Assembly: GCF_002005165.1 (NCBI RefSeq)
Contig: NZ_CP019699.1
Coordinates: 62,001-126,000 of the forward strand
DNA length: 64,000 nt
From: Novibacillus thermophilus
GTDB lineage: Bacteria; Bacillota; Bacilli; Thermoactinomycetales; Novibacillaceae
Direction of reading: 5' to 3'
Positions within the stretch are counted from its first letter, which is position 1, and the number at the start of each line of letters is the position of its first letter. Of this stretch, positions 22,262-29,808 are shown piece by piece. The notes below the pieces were generated by a model. It saw nothing but the letters and a program-made list of their open reading frames with translations. It did not search any database and was not told the DNA's origin. A program made the translations under genes and the position numbers.

Positions 22262-23632
22262 ATGCGTAGTACAGAAGGAAGTAAAATGCGATACATAATC
22301 AGTTTGGCGCTGCTGTTCACACTGCTGCTCCCATTTTCGCCCGTATACGGAGACAGTTCAATTGAGTACGACGACAACGGATTGACGCCCACCGAGCAGC
22401 AGGAAGGGAACAGCGGCGGGTTCGGTTGGAATCCGCTCGGTTGGGATTGGAGCGGTGTGGGTGATTTTTTTGGTGATTTGTGGGACGGATTTGTCGACGG
22501 CCTCTCCAGTGCCTGGGAGGGAACGGTAGACTTTTTTTCGAATCTGGGCGACATGATGGCCGATTTGTGGAATGCGCTCCCTGATTGGGCCCAAGACCTC
22601 ATCATCACTGTTGGCCTGATTTTGGGGGTCGCTATCGCCGCGGTTCTCCTTGTCGTCGCCGGCGTGATTTCTGTCGCCGTCGCAGTGGTGGCGGTGGTGG
22701 CCGCAGCCATTGCCGGCATTATATACTATGCGCTGTACGGTGGTACCGATGCGTTCAACTGGATGCATGCGGCCGGATGGATTTTCGGATCGGCTCTCGT
22801 CGCTGGCCTTGCTACGTTTGCTGTGACGTCCATTGGACTCGGCACGATTTGGGCTGGAATCAAATCGTTTGGGGCTATGCTCGGCAGTTGGATCGCCCGT
22901 GGCCTCTCCGGCATTTGGAGCGGCTTGAGGTGGTTGGGAGGGAAAGCCTGGGGCGGCCTCAGATGGCTGGGCGGCAAGACCTGGGGCGGCCTCAAATGGC
23001 TGGGCAGCAAAATGTGGGGTGTCCTTAAACCAGCGGGAAGCTGGGTTTGGACGTTCATCAAGGCAAATGTGACCGCTGGATTGGTGAGCGCCCTCGCCAG
23101 TATGGCAATCGACGGATTTAAATACTTCGTCCTTGGCGAAAGCATGACTCTAGGCAACTTTGTCACGAATACGCTTTTGTCAGCACTGTTTGGTTTCGTC
23201 GGGGGACCGATTGCTGGAAATATTAAAGTCGCGTTTCAAGCGAGAAGTTGGGGCCAACTCGTTGGTTGGGCCGGCCTAACTGGTTTGTTGGCTGGAGCGA
23301 ATAATTTACTAGGTGATCTTTTTAAAGGGGAAGCGTCATGGCACAGTTTTGTATCGGGTACTCTGGCTGGATTGTTCGGTGCTCCTTTTGCAAGTAGTCT
23401 TTCAGACGTGGGAGGAGGATTTTTGGCAAATCTAGGAGTTGATTTCGGTACAAAGGCGATCGAAGAGTTTGTGAAGGCAGGATACAATAATGCGGGAGAG
23501 ATATTTTCGTTTTTTGCAGACACGGCTGTCGCTTACTACGACTTTTTTGTCAACATAGAATTTTACTTCAATTATTACTATAATCAGATATGGGAGTACC
23601 TCCTACAGCCGTTTCCGTATTTTCCTTTTTAA
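22262..23632 (+). CDS. Secreted or membrane Trp/Gly-rich protein with 11-residue repeats
   Basis: A 456-residue protein with a cleavable-looking signal peptide (YIISLALLFTLLLPFSPVYG). A Trp/Asp/Gly-rich segment (WNPLGWDWSGVGDFFGDLW) precedes a long Val/Ala/Ile membrane region (about 115-165). Three 11-residue repeats of the form GGLRWLGGKTW lie near residues 220-253, and a Gly-rich hydrophobic C-terminal half resembles Gly-zipper membrane-inserting sequence. The C-terminus is aromatic (YYNQIWEYLLQPFPYFPF). I recognise no family. The ATG at 22262 follows AAGGGGGGATA. It could be a pilus-associated surface or pore-like protein, or a toxin-like effector; this is inference. Confidence 0.75.
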   Translation: MRSTEGSKMRYIISLALLFTLLLPFSPVYGDSSIEYDDNGLTPTEQQEGNSGGFGWNPLGWDWSGVGDFFGDLWDGFVDGLSSAWEGTVDFFSNLGDMMADLWNALPDWAQDLIITVGLILGVAIAAVLLVVAGVISVAVAVVAVVAAAIAGIIYYALYGGTDAFNWMHAAGWIFGSALVAGLATFAVTSIGLGTIWAGIKSFGAMLGSWIARGLSGIWSGLRWLGGKAWGGLRWLGGKTWGGLKWLGSKMWGVLKPAGSWVWTFIKANVTAGLVSALASMAIDGFKYFVLGESMTLGNFVTNTLLSALFGFVGGPIAGNIKVAFQARSWGQLVGWAGLTGLLAGANNLLGDLFKGEASWHSFVSGTLAGLFGAPFASSLSDVGGGFLANLGVDFGTKAIEEFVKAGYNNAGEIFSFFADTAVAYYDFFVNIEFYFNYYYNQIWEYLLQPFPYFPF

Positions 23633-23656
23633 ATCAGAGTGTTCGGAGTGAATGCG

Positions 23657-23953
23657 TTGAGTAATAAAGGGTGGACTGCGTTACAGATTTGCTCGGGTGC
23701 TGCAATTGTGGTGATTATGATATTGGGTTTTACGGTGTTCGGTGAACAGCAAAGCGACGGTTCATTTGTCGCAAAAAGGACACCTTTAACCGTATTTTTA
23801 GGATTACTGTTGCCGTTCTTTGGTTTATTCGTTATTTTGGCTGAAGTGCGGAAACGCACCGGTGAACTGAGTGTGAGAACATTTTTGCTCGCGGCCCTTT
23901 GGTTTGGAGGCATTGCCTTGCTCCTGACCCTTATGAGTCTTTTTCGAAATTAA
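23657..23953 (+). CDS. Small membrane protein, three segments
   Basis: About 98 residues with three predicted membrane helices (ICSGAAIVVIMILGFTVF, TVFLGLLLPFFGLFVILA, LAALWFGGIALLLTLMSLF). The TTG at 23657 follows GGAGTG with six-base spacing; in-frame GTG codons at 23639 and 23648 are alternatives. It follows the Trp-rich protein gene closely and shares its operon. Function unknown. Confidence 0.6.
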   Translation: MSNKGWTALQICSGAAIVVIMILGFTVFGEQQSDGSFVAKRTPLTVFLGLLLPFFGLFVILAEVRKRTGELSVRTFLLAALWFGGIALLLTLMSLFRN

Positions 23954-23999
23954 ACGTGGCCCTTATAACGAGAAGTACTCATAACAGAAGGTGGTTGTG

Positions 24000-24686
24000 T
24001 TGGATTACGTAAAAGCCGACAAGGCTGTTAAAAATGCAGTGATCGCGGCATTAGTTTCGGCAGGAGTTACGGCCGTTTTGTCGGTTTTCACCATTTTTAC
24101 AAATGTGGAAGTGCTTCCCGTCAGTCCCGCATTTTTTGTAGATATTGTCGTTATGCTGGGACTGGCGTTCGGTGTGTACAAGAAGAGCCGCGTGTGTGCG
24201 GTGTTGCTGCTCCTGTACTACCTTATCGGACAAATCAGCGTCTGGCTGTCATTGGGGAATGTGTCTTCTCTCCCGATGGCCCTTGTCTTCTGCTACTTTT
24301 ATGTGCAGGGGATACGGGGAACGTTTGCATACCACAGCATGACGTCTAACGTGTCTTTAGATGACGAACCCAAAAAAACCACTGAAGTGACCAAACGTTC
24401 CATTCCGGGAATCATATCTTTCACTTTAGGGGCCGGGCTTTTTGTGACCATCGTCGTCATCGTGCTCTTCGGCTCTGGTGCCTCTCAAGGCATTAAGATT
24501 GTGATCGGTTTGTTGATGATGACGAGCATTCTCGCAAGTGTGACGGGGCTCGTGTTCGGCATCGTCGGACTCATCCAAAAAAACCGGCGGCGTTTGTTTT
24601 CTGTATTGGGCGTTATTTTAAACGGGCTGTTTTCCTTTTTGTACGTTGCCGCTGCAGTTTCTTTTGCTCAGAATCTGGGATTTTAG
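24000..24686 (+). CDS. Multi-pass membrane protein of unknown function
   Basis: About 228 residues with at least six hydrophobic helices. The C-terminal third (GLVFGIVGLIQKNRRRLFSV then LGVILNGLFSFL) resembles the DUF4190/DUF4064 type of small membrane proteins; the N-terminal half resembles no family I know. The TTG at 24000 follows AGAAGGTGG; the in-frame GTG at 23991 would overlap that site. It lies between the small membrane protein and the VWA lipoprotein in the same operon. Confidence 0.65.
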   Translation: MDYVKADKAVKNAVIAALVSAGVTAVLSVFTIFTNVEVLPVSPAFFVDIVVMLGLAFGVYKKSRVCAVLLLLYYLIGQISVWLSLGNVSSLPMALVFCYFYVQGIRGTFAYHSMTSNVSLDDEPKKTTEVTKRSIPGIISFTLGAGLFVTIVVIVLFGSGASQGIKIVIGLLMMTSILASVTGLVFGIVGLIQKNRRRLFSVLGVILNGLFSFLYVAAAVSFAQNLGF

Positions 24687-24700
24687 GAGGGTCAAACAAG

Positions 24701-26071
24701 TTGTACAACGTTCGGCTGTGGCTTTACATCAGCGTTGTATTTCTGCTCATTGCAGCAGGATGCACGGGGGAAGCGGGTACTTCCGAAGAGGGGGACACTT
24801 CAGAAGTAGAACAGGAGGAGGCAGACAAGGAAGAAGATGGAGGAATAGCTAATTTAGCGGAAGCCCTTGAGGCACAGGACGTTCCGCAGACGACGGAAGA
24901 ACTGATTGCGTATCCAGCGGGACCGCTGTCTGGGCAATATTTCGATGACAATCGTGAAGAGATTGAGGAGACGCTATCCAAGTTGCCCAAAATCGACGAA
25001 ACGCCTGAACAAGAGACAGTGAAGGCCTACTGGGCGAAATTGCTGTCTTTGTTCGCGGAAGATTATCCGGACCCGGCGGACCTCCTCAGTGAGTGGAAAA
25101 TGACGGAGTTCGGCAATCCCGAATGGAACGATCCGCGCTTGCAGTTTAAGGAGAATTACAACGTGGAAATTATTTTAGATGCAAGTGGCAGCATGGCTAA
25201 CGTGATCGGGGATAAAACAATGATGGAATTGGCGAAAGAAGCCATTCGCGACTTTGCGGCTGCTCTCCCGGAAGAAGCGAACGTCGGTCTTCGCGTGTAC
25301 GGGCACAAGGGAAGTAATGCCGATGCTGACAAAAAAGTGTCGTGCGAGAGTAGCGAACTCGTGTACGACATACAGCCTTACGATGAAGACAAGTTAAAGG
25401 AAGCCCTGGATCAATTTGAGCCGACCGGCTGGACTCCCATTGCCCGTTCTCTGGAAGGGGCACAGCAAGATCTCGCAGACTACGACGGTGAAAACAATAC
25501 AAATATCATTTACCTCGTCAGTGATGGGGTTGAGACGTGTGACGGCGATCCTGTGAAAGTGGCGAAAGCACTGTCCGAGTCCGATGTGACGCCGCTAATT
25601 AACGTCATCGGATTCAACGTGGACGGAGAGGGGCAGGAGGAACTGCGAAAAATTGCTGAAGCAGCCGACGGGCATTACGCTACCGCCCAAAACCAGGAGC
25701 AGTTAAAACAGGAGCTGGACCGCTCACAAGAGATTGCCACGAAGTGGATACAGTGGAAGCTGGATGCAGATACAGAGAATATTAATACGCTCCAAGAGCG
25801 GGAAAGCTCGGTTCACGCCTTTAAGAACGAGTGGGGAGAAAAAAAGTCACGGGAATACCGGAACCTCGACGAAGCGATTCACTATTTGTCCGCTAACGGA
25901 CACATACCGCACGGCATGAGAGAACCGTTGCGGGATTTGCGTGAAAAACATTACAACTTGGTCAACGACTCAGAGAATACAACGTATCAAGATTTAAAGT
26001 CCGTAGCGCGCAAAAGTTTTGAAGAAATGGAAGAGGAAATTAAGGAAAAGTACGGACAAAACGCCCCGTAG
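24701..26071 (+). CDS. Lipoprotein with von Willebrand factor A domain
   Basis: A 456-residue predicted lipoprotein. A lipobox LIAAGC (Cys near residue 22) follows the signal helix, then an acidic linker. The VWA domain (about residues 155-345) has an intact MIDAS: DASGSM, the Thr in PTGWTPIARSL and Asp in SDGVETCDGD. The C-terminal 110 residues are charged and helical. TTG start after AGGAGGG. Last gene before the operon terminator. VWA proteins often act in adhesion or complex assembly; a link to the pilus is inferred from position. Confidence 0.82.
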   Translation: MYNVRLWLYISVVFLLIAAGCTGEAGTSEEGDTSEVEQEEADKEEDGGIANLAEALEAQDVPQTTEELIAYPAGPLSGQYFDDNREEIEETLSKLPKIDETPEQETVKAYWAKLLSLFAEDYPDPADLLSEWKMTEFGNPEWNDPRLQFKENYNVEIILDASGSMANVIGDKTMMELAKEAIRDFAAALPEEANVGLRVYGHKGSNADADKKVSCESSELVYDIQPYDEDKLKEALDQFEPTGWTPIARSLEGAQQDLADYDGENNTNIIYLVSDGVETCDGDPVKVAKALSESDVTPLINVIGFNVDGEGQEELRKIAEAADGHYATAQNQEQLKQELDRSQEIATKWIQWKLDADTENINTLQERESSVHAFKNEWGEKKSREYRNLDEAIHYLSANGHIPHGMREPLRDLREKHYNLVNDSENTTYQDLKSVARKSFEEMEEEIKEKYGQNAP

Positions 26072-26100
26072 CTCATACGACAAGAGAACCTTCCTATCGT

Positions 26101-26129
26101 CGGTAACGGTCTGTTACCGTCTTTTTTTA
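26101..26129 (+). terminator. Strong terminator ending the pilus operon
   Basis: CGGTAAC pairs perfectly with GTTACCG across five bases and is followed by TCTTTTTTT, 30 bases after the VWA gene stop. Confidence 0.9.
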
Positions 26130-26470
26130 TGTTTCCTAAAGTAAAAATTAAAATGTGAAGACTATCTGTATCTCATGTAAAGGTCTCAGAAAGATGTTTT
26201 TAATAGCGCTCCAAATTTCACTACCGCCACATTTTTTGTACTTGTGGCCGCAATAGCCGACTGGCTTGTGACAACCGGTTCCCAGGTAAAAAACTAGCTA
26301 TAGCGAGGTGATCGAACTGAATGATAAAAAATGGATGTGGGGCATTGCAGTGCTCTCAGCTTTTTACCAGTCAGTATGTTTCGGTGAAACACTTGAGATC
26401 AAGTTCAAGCGAGCTGCTGTTGAAAGAGCAGGTACAATCGACGTTGTTGGCGACGGTACCTGCAGAAGTT
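26130..26470. other. Gap with a possible broken gene start
   Basis: No complete gene is visible. From 26308 a start with GAGGTGATC opens a coding-like stretch (KKWMWGIAVLSAF) that seems to continue in a second frame (SSSELLLKEQVQSTLLATVP), as if a T-run near 26361 carried a frameshift. Both frames then run antisense into the minus-strand gene, so this may be a truncated remnant. Confidence 0.3.
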
Positions 26471-26845
26471 TTACGTCTGGCTATTCGTGGATTGGTCAAA
26501 TTTTTTCATCAAGGTTTCGGCAATGTCGCTGGCGACGGGCAGTTTATACAGTTCCTTTTGGTAGGCTTTGATCATGAGCACAATCCACAATGCGAGGCCG
26601 AAGAGAGAAACAAGGGTTCGCAAAAACCAACCGACAAGCGGGATCACATCCAGTATGAGATAGGCGATCCACAAAGACAAAAAAGTGACGAGTGACTGCA
26701 TGGCGTGAAACTTGACAAACGGACTTTTTTTCTCCAAAAGAATAAATATCAGACCGGTGACGAATGTCCCGAGGTAGCATAAAAGGCCTGCGATGTGTTC
26801 GTCGATCCCTGTCGACGATTTTTCGTTTTGATTCGAATCTTCCAC
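26471..26845 (-). CDS. DUF4870/Tic20-like small membrane protein
   Basis: A 124-residue protein on the opposite strand to its neighbours. The motif HIAGLLCYLGTFVTGLIFIL followed by FVKFHAMQSLVTFLSLWIA is the hallmark of the DUF4870 (Tic20-like) family; three to four membrane helices are predicted. The GTG at 26845 follows GAGAGGTGA; a GTG at 26866 is in frame upstream. A TACAAT-type -10 lies upstream on the minus strand near 26890. Function of the family is unknown. Confidence 0.8.
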   Translation of the reverse strand: MEDSNQNEKSSTGIDEHIAGLLCYLGTFVTGLIFILLEKKSPFVKFHAMQSLVTFLSLWIAYLILDVIPLVGWFLRTLVSLFGLALWIVLMIKAYQKELYKLPVASDIAETLMKKFDQSTNSQT

Positions 26846-27340
26846 ATTTTTCACCTCTCTTTGCACCTATAATTGTCGATCATTGTATCAAAATGACCCT
26901 TTAATTACCATAAGATTACCCAAAATCATCCAAATCGCCTACAAAATCTGGAGTTCCGATAGGTATTTTGAATGATCGTTGAGAACCGTTGAGCAATCTT
27001 TCACATACTGGACAGGTTGCCGCATATTGCTTGACTTGCCTGTTTCACGATACCGAAAGGTTTGAAAATCACAACGTCTAAGCGTGCAATGGCGACACTG
27101 TCTGCAGGCTGCGGTACGTACAAATTTTTATTCCAAAGACAAGGGGTCTATCAAAAATTTCGGCACAATATCTCGGTTTCTCCCTTTTACTCTGGAACGA
27201 GATATTGTGTTTTCTTGTGTACTTTACCGGCACAGTACGGGAAAAGAATCGGTCCCTGAGGTAAAAATCATAGGTTTTTGTGCCGATGTAATAACTACTA
27301 GTCTATGAAGCGAAATAGTATACAGGGGGAGTCATAAGTC
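26846..27340. other. Divergent intergenic region before the cell-wall hydrolase
   Basis: About 0.5 kb without a convincing gene. It should carry the promoters of the divergent DUF4870 and NlpC/P60 genes. The one clear structure is the 12-bp inverted repeat at 27164-27209, described separately. Short ORFs around 27062-27308 have no coding character. Confidence 0.5.
27164..27209. repeat. Perfect 12-bp inverted repeat with 22-base loop
   Basis: CACAATATCTCG (27164-27175) and CGAGATATTGTG (27198-27209) are exact reverse complements. TTTT follows on the plus strand, so it could form an RNA hairpin with a short U tract, or act as a binding site upstream of the wall hydrolase gene. It matches no known operator I can name. 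Confidence 0.7.
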
Positions 27341-28540
27341 GTGGTCAATCCGACAAAAGTAAAGAAAGTCGTACTTTCGTCCACCGTCGCGGGTATGATG
27401 TTGACCGCTCCGATGACGGGTTATGCGGCGCTTGGCGACCAAACGTTAAGGCCAGGCATGTCACACAGTGACGTGAAAGAGTTGCAAGAGTTGTTGCGGG
27501 AAAAAGGGTATTTCACTTACCACACGTCGACCGGATACTTCGGCAGCATGACGAAACAAGCTGTGATGGATTTTCAACGACATGCGAAAATTCGAGTGGA
27601 TGGCATTGTAGGACCGCAGACATTTCAAGCGTTAAAGGTGACGTACTCTCGAGGAAAACAGACTTCCAATGCAAGTGCGACACCACTGCTTCGCTTAGGA
27701 TCCCGCGGACAAGCCGTGACGGAGTTGCAAAACATGTTGAAAAGGGAGGGCTTGTACCGTTATCAAATTGACGGCATTTTCGGTTCCAGAACCGAGCAGG
27801 CGGTTCGGCAGTTCCAGCAAAAAAACAAATTGCTCATAGACGGGATCGTCGGACCGCAAACGTGGGCTGCTCTGAACGGTGTGGAGTCTCAACCGGACAA
27901 ACCGACCCAAGCATCCCCGCCCAAACATAGTTCCAATCCCGTTTTGCGCCTTGGCGCCCGCGGGGAGGCTGTGAAAGAACTGCAAAAAAAATTGAAGGAA
28001 GCGGGTGTCTACCCGTATGCCGTCGATGGCCTCTTCGGTCAGCAGACCCTGTCTGCTGTCAAAAGCTTTCAGCTGCAGCAAGGGCTCGCCGTTGACGGCG
28101 TCGTCGGCCCTAAAACGTGGGAAAAGTTGAAATCGCCGGACAAAAACAAGTCGGGAGGGAGCAATTCCGGCAGTACGCGTTTGAATGTCATTCAATTGGT
28201 GGCGGATGCCAGCAAACTGATGGGCGTGCCTTACGTGTGGGGTGGCACGACACCCAGCGGTTTCGACTGCAGCGGGTTTATCGTGTACGTGTTTAAAAAG
28301 CAAGGTGTCCACCTGCCCCGGACAGTGGCTGAACAGTGGAAGGTCGGAAAGAAAGTGAGTAAACCGAGTGTCGGAGATGTGGTCTTCTTTGAAACGTATA
28401 AACCGGGTCCGTCCCATAACGGCATATATGTGGGAAACAACCAGTTTATTCACGCCGGATCGTCAACGGGGGTCACAGTGAGCAATATGAACTCCAGTTA
28501 TTGGAAGTCCCGTTATTTAGGAGCGCGACAACTGCATTGA
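27341..28540 (+). CDS. Secreted NlpC/P60 endopeptidase with three peptidoglycan-binding repeats
   Basis: A 399-residue cell-wall hydrolase, expected to cut peptide bonds in peptidoglycan stem peptides. A signal peptide (to about residue 29, ending GYAA) is followed by three PG_binding_1 repeats (near 35-100, 110-180 and 200-265; each with DGIVGPQT or similar). The NlpC/P60 domain (about 285-399) has the catalytic Cys in GFDCSGFIVYVF and the His in FIHAGSSTGV. GTG start after AGGGGGAG. It resembles LytE/CwlS-type or spore-germination hydrolases; the exact role is not determinable. Confidence 0.9.
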   Translation: MVNPTKVKKVVLSSTVAGMMLTAPMTGYAALGDQTLRPGMSHSDVKELQELLREKGYFTYHTSTGYFGSMTKQAVMDFQRHAKIRVDGIVGPQTFQALKVTYSRGKQTSNASATPLLRLGSRGQAVTELQNMLKREGLYRYQIDGIFGSRTEQAVRQFQQKNKLLIDGIVGPQTWAALNGVESQPDKPTQASPPKHSSNPVLRLGARGEAVKELQKKLKEAGVYPYAVDGLFGQQTLSAVKSFQLQQGLAVDGVVGPKTWEKLKSPDKNKSGGSNSGSTRLNVIQLVADASKLMGVPYVWGGTTPSGFDCSGFIVYVFKKQGVHLPRTVAEQWKVGKKVSKPSVGDVVFFETYKPGPSHNGIYVGNNQFIHAGSSTGVTVSNMNSSYWKSRYLGARQLH

Positions 28541-28584
28541 ATGATTTTTAAGCTGATACCATACAATGACATAGAGACGTCACG

Positions 28585-28643
28585 AAGCTTGGGATCTACA
28601 ACGTCTTGCGAAGATGTGGACGTTCCCAAGCTTTATCTTTTTT
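28585..28643 (+). terminator. Terminator after the NlpC/P60 gene
   Basis: AAGCTTGGGA pairs exactly with TCCCAAGCTT at the base of a long hairpin with inner partial pairing, followed by a T-rich run. Confidence 0.8.
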
Positions 28644-28725
28644 AGCAAATGGAGCTGAGAATTGTGTGTGGCGGTATGAAGTGTACCGTGTTTAGGGGAA
28701 TATAAGAATAAAGTTGAAAAAGCTC

Positions 28726-28754
28726 TTGTCAAACAGATGAGAACTTTATATAAT
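28726..28754 (+). promoter_or_regulatory. Sigma-A promoter of the ctsR operon
   Basis: TTGTCA and a perfect TATAAT are separated by 17 bases. The CtsR box begins two bases after the -10, so repressor binding would block transcription. Confidence 0.85.
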
Positions 28755-28756
28755 AT

Positions 28757-28773
28757 AGTCAAAGTTAGTCAAA
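28757..28773 (+). promoter_or_regulatory. CtsR operator
   Basis: Tandem heptads AGTCAAA-GTT-AGTCAAA match the known CtsR consensus (direct repeats of A/GGTCAAA with three-base spacing). A further partial copy, GTCAA, follows at 28774. The operon is therefore expected to be repressed by its own first product and released by heat. Confidence 0.93.
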
Positions 28774-28790
28774 GTCAACGGAGGTTGCCT

Positions 28791-29264
28791 ATGGCTAATG
28801 TTTCTGATGTGATCGAACAGTATATCAAGCAAGTATTATCAGAATGTGACGATGGCGTTTTAGAAATTCAGCGCAGTGAGTTGGCGAAGCTCTTTCAGTG
28901 TGTGCCGTCTCAGATTAATTACGTCATCAGTACCCGCTTTACAGTGGAAAAAGGGTACAAAGTCGAGAGCAAGCGCGGCGGAGGCGGTTACATTCGCATT
29001 CAAAAAATTGAGTGGACGTGCCCCAAGTCTTGGTACGACAACGTGATGCGCTTGATTGGCAACCGCGTGACTCAAGTGGCGGCGGAAGGGATTATTGACC
29101 AGCTGGAAGAACAGAAACACGTGACAGAACGGGAAGGGCGCTTGATGCGCACTGTCGTTTCCCGGAATGTGTTGAACGTTCCGACGCCGTTACGCGATCA
29201 GTTGCGGGCAAACATTTTGCGGGCCCTCATTACGCAATTACTTATTCGCGAAGAAGGAGGTTAA
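28791..29264 (+). CDS. ctsR: Heat-shock repressor CtsR
   Basis: CtsR represses clp and other class III heat-shock genes; it senses temperature through its Gly-rich wing, visible here as KRGGGGYIRI. N-terminal winged HTH and C-terminal dimerisation domain are both present. The ATG at 28791 follows CGGAGGTTG and gives 157 residues, as usual. McsB, encoded two genes downstream, phosphorylates or displaces it. Confidence 0.96.
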   Translation: MANVSDVIEQYIKQVLSECDDGVLEIQRSELAKLFQCVPSQINYVISTRFTVEKGYKVESKRGGGGYIRIQKIEWTCPKSWYDNVMRLIGNRVTQVAAEGIIDQLEEQKHVTEREGRLMRTVVSRNVLNVPTPLRDQLRANILRALITQLLIREEGG

Positions 29265-29269
29265 ACAGT

Positions 29270-29791
29270 ATGGTTTGCCAAGAATGCGGTGAAAGGCCGG
29301 CATCTCTTCACTTTACGAAGATCGTCAACGGGGAGAAAACGGAATTCCACTTGTGCGAAGCGTGTGCCAGGGAGAAAGGTGAGATTCTGCCTGGAACTCA
29401 AAACGGCTTTTCCATCCACAATTTACTGTCTGGCATGCTCAATTTTGACTTTCCGAATCAAACGGCGTCCAAAGCGAAGACGTCGCCTAAAAGTTTGCGT
29501 TGCGGGACGTGCGGACTGACGTACCAACAGTTCAGCAAGATGGGCCGATTTGGTTGCAGCGACTGTTACCGGCACTTTGAGCCGGTGCTAGAGCCTTTGT
29601 TTCGGCGCGTACACGGTAATACGACCCACAGCGGCAAAGTGCCTGAACGGGCGGGAAGCCAGCTCAAACGCAAACGCGAACTGAGTGACCTGAAGGCGCT
29701 GCTCAACCAGCTCGTCGCCAGAGAGGAATTCGAAGAAGCGGCTCGCGTACGGGACCGCATTCGCGAATTGGAACAGAATCGTGAAGCTTAA
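29270..29791 (+). CDS. mcsA: McsA, activator of the McsB arginine kinase
   Basis: McsA has zinc-binding CXXC motifs and activates McsB. Four motifs are visible: CQECG, CEAC, CGTCG and CSDC. The UVR domain at the C-terminus (LKALLNQLVAREEFEEAARV) resembles the ClpC middle domain. 173 residues, start five bases after ctsR with RBS AAGGAGG. Confidence 0.94.
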   Translation: MVCQECGERPASLHFTKIVNGEKTEFHLCEACAREKGEILPGTQNGFSIHNLLSGMLNFDFPNQTASKAKTSPKSLRCGTCGLTYQQFSKMGRFGCSDCYRHFEPVLEPLFRRVHGNTTHSGKVPERAGSQLKRKRELSDLKALLNQLVAREEFEEAARVRDRIRELEQNREA

Positions 29792-29808
29792 GCGGGGTGA
29801 ACGGTTAA

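Noticed and set aside
22921-23025. CRISPR-like or satellite repeat in the Trp-rich gene
   Set aside because: The 33-base periodicity encodes the 11-residue protein repeat in frame and has no spacers.
26321-26695. 124-codon plus-strand ORF as a full gene
   Set aside because: Its second half is antisense to the DUF4870-like gene, whose membrane-protein sequence and family motif are convincing. Only the first 50 codons might be a remnant.
27695-28453. 252-codon minus-strand ORF over the NlpC/P60 gene
   Set aside because: Antisense shadow of a well-supported secreted hydrolase with catalytic residues and domains on the plus strand.
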